Source of the DNA: JAYZQT01 sp036136335
Lineage (GTDB): Bacteria; Pseudomonadota; Alphaproteobacteria; MPNO01; UBA830
Assembly: GCA_036136335.1 (NCBI GenBank)
Contig: JAYZQT010000040.1
Coordinates: 1 to 54,785, forward strand
Length of the DNA stretch: 54,785 nt
Direction: 5' to 3'
Shown here in pieces: positions 50,304 through 54,785 of the stretch. Under the pieces are notes generated by a model, which made no database searches, had not been told where the DNA came from, and saw only the letters and a program-made list of their open reading frames with translations. A program made the position numbers and the translations under genes. Each line of letters starts with the position of its first letter. Position 1 is the first letter of the stretch.

Positions 50304-53300
50304 CTAGACAGCAGAAATAGGTTTTTCATTCTTCACCCTACGCTGTTTTCGGCGTTCCATTACGCCAACTGTAATTGACATCATCGGAGGCACAATCGCC
50401 ATGGTAAGAACAGCGGACAATGATAGCCCTCCAAGAACAACGGAGCCCAGACCACGGTAAAGTTCCGAGCCCGCTCCAGGGAACGCGACCAGGGGCAGCA
50501 TCCCGCAAACCGACGTCAATGTAGACATAAAAATCGGACGTATGCGATTTCGGGTTGCCGTTTCAATTGCCACATCCGCATCCATTCCGTCTTCGCGAAT
50601 ATGAAATAACGTCTGGTGAACCAACAGAATGGCGTTATTCACGACTATTCCGATCAGGATTACAAAACCCAGCATGGTCAGCATATCGAGCGACTGGGCA
50701 ACAAAAGTATTCAAAAAGGCCAGACCCCCAAGCCCTCCGGCCGCCGCCACAGGGACTGTCAACATAACCACCCAAGGGTATAGGAAGCTCTCAAAAAGTA
50801 CTGCCATGACAAGAAATACAATCACCAGGGCCAACAGCAGATCAAGCTGCAGATGTTCCCATGTGACTTTCAGTTTATCGGCACTGCCCCCTAGCTTAAT
50901 CCGTACACCGTCTGGGAGACCCTGTTTTCTTATTGGACCAAGAACTTTTTCTTCTAATAGTTCCATCGCCGCTTCCAGCGGCAGTGAATCATTGGGGCTG
51001 ACGCTCACTGTCATTGTCCGGGCACGATCGATACGTCTGATCTCGGTCGGCCCCGTCGTTTCGCGGACCTCCGCTAGGTTGGCTACCGGTACTATCCGAC
51101 CATCAGCTGTGACAACTGGTAGTGATTGAATGGCCTGCGTGGACTCGCGTTCCAGATCCGGACCCTTGAGGGTCAGATCTATGCGCTTGCCATCTACGTT
51201 TACCTCCGACACCCTGATTCCATCATTGAATGCGTCTATCGACTCTCCCAATTCTCTCGCTGTCAGACCGTTATCTGACAGGCTGACCCGGTCAGGCGTC
51301 ACCCTTACTTCCGGTTCACCAAGTGTGAGCGATGGGCGCGGGCGAATACGATTGCCTTTTTTTGGTGACAACACACCGAGTGTCGAAAAAAACACCTTTC
51401 TTCCCACGCCATAAATTGTATCTAAATCAGGGCCGGCTATCTCGATGTCTATCGCCCGCCCGGAACCTATGGATCGTCCAAACAACGAAGGCTGGAACAT
51501 AAACGCAAGAACACCCGGCTCAGCACGGGCGGGCCCTTCAATTATGGCTTCCAGCTCACCCGCCTTCTGCGGATCGACGTGTGTGGCAGCCATGAACATG
51601 CGACCTAGAAGAGCAACGTAGAAGAAGCGCTCTATCTTCTGATCTTCCGGCCTGTTAATCTTCTTGTATTCTCCACGACTCCAGTATTTCTTTGTCGCAT
51701 CCGCCACATTTCGAGCAATGCCTTCGTTAGTATCCAGGTTGTACCCTGCGGGCGGCATCACAATCCCAAATACCAGATTCCGATTACCTTTCGGCAGGTA
51801 ATCGAGTTTTGGTAAAATAAGAATGGTGACAGTACCCGCAACGACGACGATAATGCCCACCATTGCGACCGCGAGGGTTTTGAAACGTACGACAAAACGG
51901 GCGTAAGCTGTCCAGAAATTCGTAAATCCGCGAGCAAAATCATCAAGCAAGGGCACCCGAAAAGTACCTTTCTCAGATGAGGTTCGGGTTAATAACCCGT
52001 TCGAGAGGGCCGGAATTAGGGTAACAGCAACCAGCAGCGAAAGCATAACGGAGACTGAGATCGCCACAGCAATGTCCCTGAACAATTGCCCCACTTCTAG
52101 ATCCATGATCAGGATCGGAATGAATACCATTACCGTGGTGAGCGCAGACACCAATACCGCCGGCCACACCTGTTGCGCACCATAATAAGCTGCTTCCGCG
52201 CGCGACCGTCCCTCCTGCCGCAATCGAAAAATGTTCTCCAGCACCACTATCGCTGCATCAACGACCATTCCAACCGCAAAGGCTATCCCTGCAAGACTTA
52301 TGACATTTAGCGACCGACCCAAAGCGGCCATGGCAACAAAAGAGCCAATCACGGATACGGGAATCGACATTGCCACTACAGCTGTAGGGCGCCAAGAACG
52401 TAAGAAGATCAACAGAACGAGAATTGCCAAGGTGCCTCCGTAGATAATGTTCTGACGAACCAAATCAATGGAGGAATTGATGTACACGGTCTCGTCGTAC
52501 ACCTGCTCAAGGAGAAGACCTTGTGCTTTTATTGGCCCTTCTGCCAGTTCTTTGACCAAGGTTCTAACCTTCGCCATCGTTTTGATGACATTGGCACCCT
52601 GCTCGCGGGTGATGTTAAAACCAAGAGCGGGCTGATTGAGCAGTCGAAGACGTGCCTGTGCTTTCTTGTAGCCGAGTGAGACACTCGCAATATCGCGAAC
52701 GACTACACGACTCACACCGCTTCCATTTCCTGCACCATCGCTACGCAGGACAACGTCTTCAACCAGTCTGGTGGTATTAAGATCTCCCTCTGTTCGAACC
52801 ACATAACGGCGTTTACCTTCCTCCACGTCACCACCTGTGATCGAAGCGTTGGCCGCCCGCAGTCGCCGTAACACCTCACTAACGGTCATACCGTACCGCG
52901 CGAGACTCTCAGGTCGAATTTTTATCGACATTTCACGTTCGGTTTCACCAAAAATATTTACTCCCGCGACGCCCTCGATTCTCTCAATGCGCTCCTGGAC
53001 CACATCAATAAGAAAGTCGCCGTAAGACGTCATTTCTCTGGTATTTCCATCTTGGCGAGTGATAATGAACCAGGCGATGGCGTTATCCTCGGTTCCGGAT
53101 GTCGACAACACAGGCTCGTTAGCTTCCTCAGGGTACCCTGAAACACGATCAAGGCGATTTGCTACCAGCAGCAGAGCACGGTTGAAGTCAATATCAGGCC
53201 CGAACTCCAGTGTAATCTCGGCCCGGTTACGCCTCGCGCGCGAGGTCATCTTGCGCACACCTTCCAGTCCTTTTAGCTCATCTTCCTGCGGGTTGACGAT

Positions 53301-53486
53301 TTCGCGTTCTACTTCCTGAGGTGCCGCCCCGGGCCACAATGTCTTAACGATAATGACCGGCTGACGAACATCGGGGGCCATCTGTATTGGAATACGTTGG
53401 AGTGCAACGTAACCAAACAGAATTATCATCAGAACCAACGCGACGATTGCAATGGGTCGCTCGATAGAAAGCCGTATCAAATTCAT
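50304..53486 (-). CDS. RND efflux transporter permease (AcrB/MdtB-type)
   Basis: A 1060-residue resistance-nodulation-division pump with two six-helix halves and two large periplasmic domains. IERPIAIVALVLMIILFGYVAL is the first helix; GMVVDAAIVVLENIFR is the helix 4 proton-relay segment with one of the two AcrB aspartates kept; MLGFVILIGIVVNNAILLVHQ is the helix 10 counterpart. It exports drugs, lipids or other compounds through the periplasm; no outer-membrane channel gene is in the window. The adaptor gene lies immediately upstream (53529) with a 42-base gap. Confidence 0.93.
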   Translation of the reverse strand: MNLIRLSIERPIAIVALVLMIILFGYVALQRIPIQMAPDVRQPVIIVKTLWPGAAPQEVEREIVNPQEDELKGLEGVRKMTSRARRNRAEITLEFGPDIDFNRALLLVANRLDRVSGYPEEANEPVLSTSGTEDNAIAWFIITRQDGNTREMTSYGDFLIDVVQERIERIEGVAGVNIFGETEREMSIKIRPESLARYGMTVSEVLRRLRAANASITGGDVEEGKRRYVVRTEGDLNTTRLVEDVVLRSDGAGNGSGVSRVVVRDIASVSLGYKKAQARLRLLNQPALGFNITREQGANVIKTMAKVRTLVKELAEGPIKAQGLLLEQVYDETVYINSSIDLVRQNIIYGGTLAILVLLIFLRSWRPTAVVAMSIPVSVIGSFVAMAALGRSLNVISLAGIAFAVGMVVDAAIVVLENIFRLRQEGRSRAEAAYYGAQQVWPAVLVSALTTVMVFIPILIMDLEVGQLFRDIAVAISVSVMLSLLVAVTLIPALSNGLLTRTSSEKGTFRVPLLDDFARGFTNFWTAYARFVVRFKTLAVAMVGIIVVVAGTVTILILPKLDYLPKGNRNLVFGIVMPPAGYNLDTNEGIARNVADATKKYWSRGEYKKINRPEDQKIERFFYVALLGRMFMAATHVDPQKAGELEAIIEGPARAEPGVLAFMFQPSLFGRSIGSGRAIDIEIAGPDLDTIYGVGRKVFFSTLGVLSPKKGNRIRPRPSLTLGEPEVRVTPDRVSLSDNGLTARELGESIDAFNDGIRVSEVNVDGKRIDLTLKGPDLERESTQAIQSLPVVTADGRIVPVANLAEVRETTGPTEIRRIDRARTMTVSVSPNDSLPLEAAMELLEEKVLGPIRKQGLPDGVRIKLGGSADKLKVTWEHLQLDLLLALVIVFLVMAVLFESFLYPWVVMLTVPVAAAGGLGGLAFLNTFVAQSLDMLTMLGFVILIGIVVNNAILLVHQTLFHIREDGMDADVAIETATRNRIRPIFMSTLTSVCGMLPLVAFPGAGSELYRGLGSVVLGGLSLSAVLTMAIVPPMMSITVGVMERRKQRRVKNEKPISAV

Positions 53487-53528
53487 CTGGTGTTCATGCT
53501 AGTTTGATTTGCAATCACTTGCGGCCCC

Positions 53529-54785
53529 TCACCTTGAACGTTTGGCGTTCGGGGCCGGACCGGAAAGAATTCGAACAACCGCGCCGGGGGGTAAGGTTTC
53601 ATTTCCGTGAGTAACCACGACATCGTCCTGTTTAAGGCCAGCAAGAACAATGTAGCGGTTTGCCACGGCATCGCCGAGTTTTACCGGACGTGGAAACGCC
53701 TTACCCCTGCGGATGATACGTACCGAGGGTTTGCCACCAGTATAAACAATGGCATCTTTGTGGACCGTCATAACCTGACGCACTTTTCCAATAGGTACAA
53801 ACACAGTCACGTTTTGATTAACGGCAAAGTGTCTAATCTTTTTATCAAAACGCGGAGTAAACCGAACTGGTCGGGTTCGGGTCCGCACATTCTCGCGTGG
53901 AATCACCGACCGTACGACTGCGCGGTTAGTTGAACCATCGCCTAGTTTAAACCTAAGCTGAACGCCAGGCTCAAGAGCCAGCAGTCTGTCAGAGGGGACG
54001 TCTGCTTCAACCTCTATTTCAGTATCGTTTATGAGAGTAACTACGCGCGCGCCCAAATTTACGTAAGACCCAACCTCCGTATGTTTCTCACTCACAACCC
54101 CATCATAAGGGGCACGTATACGACCATTCTTTATATCTATTGTGGCCCGTTTAAGTTCGGCCTGTGCTTCCTTCAGCTGAGAAAGACGTTCAGTAGTTGT
54201 GGCCTTTCGGGATTCTACATCTCGCTCAAGGTCCTCGTAGCGAGCGCGCGAAAACGCAGATGAACGCCGAAGTTTTTTCATCCGCCGGAGCTCTTGAGCC
54301 TTCTTCGAGAATTCCGCCCGTGCCGTATCAACCATGGCGCGACGGGTCGACCGGACCGCGGCATATTTGTCTCTCTGGGCAGAAAGCTTTTCAGTCGCCA
54401 ACGTGGCTATCAAATCGCCTTTCTTCACACGGTCTCCTACCGAAACAGAAATGGCTATGACAGCACCGTTGATTCGCGCTGCCACGTCACCCATCTGGCG
54501 CGCAACAAGTCGACCAATAACCGGATAGGTTTGAGACAAAGGCTCCATAATCACAGAATCAACACGAACGCTGCGTATGCGCCGCCCAGAAGAATCAGAT
54601 TTTCGCTTTTTAGTCGCTGCAGCTGCAGTAGAAGTGACAGTGATCTTTGGACATTCCTCACCAGTGAAAAAGCCACGGATCTCACCACCATCCAGCGTAC
54701 CGGACTTGTCGCAATCCATCTCCGCAAAATTGTCCGCCAGCGGTCCACGGGCCTCATCGCGGTCGATCACACCATTCTTGTTCTT
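53529..54785 (-). CDS. RND periplasmic adaptor (membrane fusion protein) with N-terminal EF-hands, cut by the right edge
   Basis: The open frame continues beyond the window; ~418 residues are visible. From the visible N-terminus there is an EF-hand loop KNKNGVIDRDE (54753-54785), a perfect second one DCDKSGTLDGGE (54681-54716), a linker, the lipoyl-type halves (VAARINGAVIAISVSVGDRVKKGDLIA shown as AISVSVGDRVKKG and GRIRAPYDGVVSEKHTEVG), a coiled-coil hairpin rich in Arg/Lys, a beta-barrel domain and a C-terminal domain (ETLPPGAVVRILSG). It links the RND permease to an outer-membrane channel. A signal peptide or lipobox would be off the edge. EF-hands on this family are uncommon. Confidence 0.9.
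   Translation of the reverse strand, partial: KNKNGVIDRDEARGPLADNFAEMDCDKSGTLDGGEIRGFFTGEECPKITVTSTAAAATKKRKSDSSGRRIRSVRVDSVIMEPLSQTYPVIGRLVARQMGDVAARINGAVIAISVSVGDRVKKGDLIATLATEKLSAQRDKYAAVRSTRRAMVDTARAEFSKKAQELRRMKKLRRSSAFSRARYEDLERDVESRKATTTERLSQLKEAQAELKRATIDIKNGRIRAPYDGVVSEKHTEVGSYVNLGARVVTLINDTEIEVEADVPSDRLLALEPGVQLRFKLGDGSTNRAVVRSVIPRENVRTRTRPVRFTPRFDKKIRHFAVNQNVTVFVPIGKVRQVMTVHKDAIVYTGGKPSVRIIRRGKAFPRPVKLGDAVANRYIVLAGLKQDDVVVTHGNETLPPGAVVRILSGPAPNAKRSR

Overview
The window looks like chromosomal DNA of a marine-type Alphaproteobacterium, most like Rhodospirillales. The best evidence is the gene order rpmH-rnpA-yidD-yidC-engB-argB-(HAD nucleotidase)-dapD-dapE-(membrane protein)-truA-fmt-def-rmuC, an arrangement familiar from that group. 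The lineage call is inference from gene order and protein style, not from a marker-gene comparison.

Layout. 1-1393: 5' part of transketolase, running off the left edge. 1687-4882: two short-chain dehydrogenases and an oversized, divergent asparaginase-fold protein. 5049-12834 (minus): a seven-gene catabolic-looking operon read TPP enzyme > PaaK-like ligase > lipoate-ligase-like protein > DUF123 GIY-YIG protein > PaaG-like crotonase > flavin oxidoreductase > PaaH-like 3-hydroxyacyl-CoA dehydrogenase, with a divergent 3-phenylpropionate-type MFS transporter. 14120-16907 (minus): a small membrane protein, a disulfide-oxidoreductase-type flavoprotein and a TVP38/TMEM64 membrane protein. 16958-24842: the housekeeping rpmH-to-dapE run. 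24879-28323: truA-fmt-def (minus) and rmuC (plus). 28417-31254: MFS transporter, GlcG-like protein, a structured leader, a small zinc-ribbon protein and a peroxiredoxin. 31282-34757 (minus): glutamine-synthetase-like enzyme plus a two-subunit Rieske oxygenase. 35125-35889: secreted MORN-repeat protein. 36209-40972: a decayed tRNA-Ala copy, a TRAP transporter, an SDR and an intact tRNA-Ala. 41157-50294: yggT, a decayed DUF167 gene, folD, two DMT transporters, argG, rlmN, an MFS transporter, an IalB-like protein, a TrmH-family methyltransferase and a sirtuin. 50304-54785 (minus): an RND efflux pump whose adaptor carries EF-hands and runs off the right edge.

The most striking item is the peroxiredoxin at 30756-31208. 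Its frame is intact except for one TGA codon exactly where the peroxidatic cysteine of the TPGCT motif belongs, and a hairpin that fits the bacterial SECIS description lies 15 bases downstream. This reads as a selenocysteine peroxiredoxin that ordinary gene callers would miss or split. Other points: a tRNA-Ala 3'-half relic in the same orientation as the intact tRNA-Ala, bracketing a 4.6-kb TRAP/SDR segment (a possible old integration); a DUF167 gene broken by a frameshift and an amber codon; a glutamine-synthetase/Rieske cluster resembling gamma-glutamyl amine oxidation systems; and several enzymes that keep their fold signatures but lack canonical catalytic motifs.
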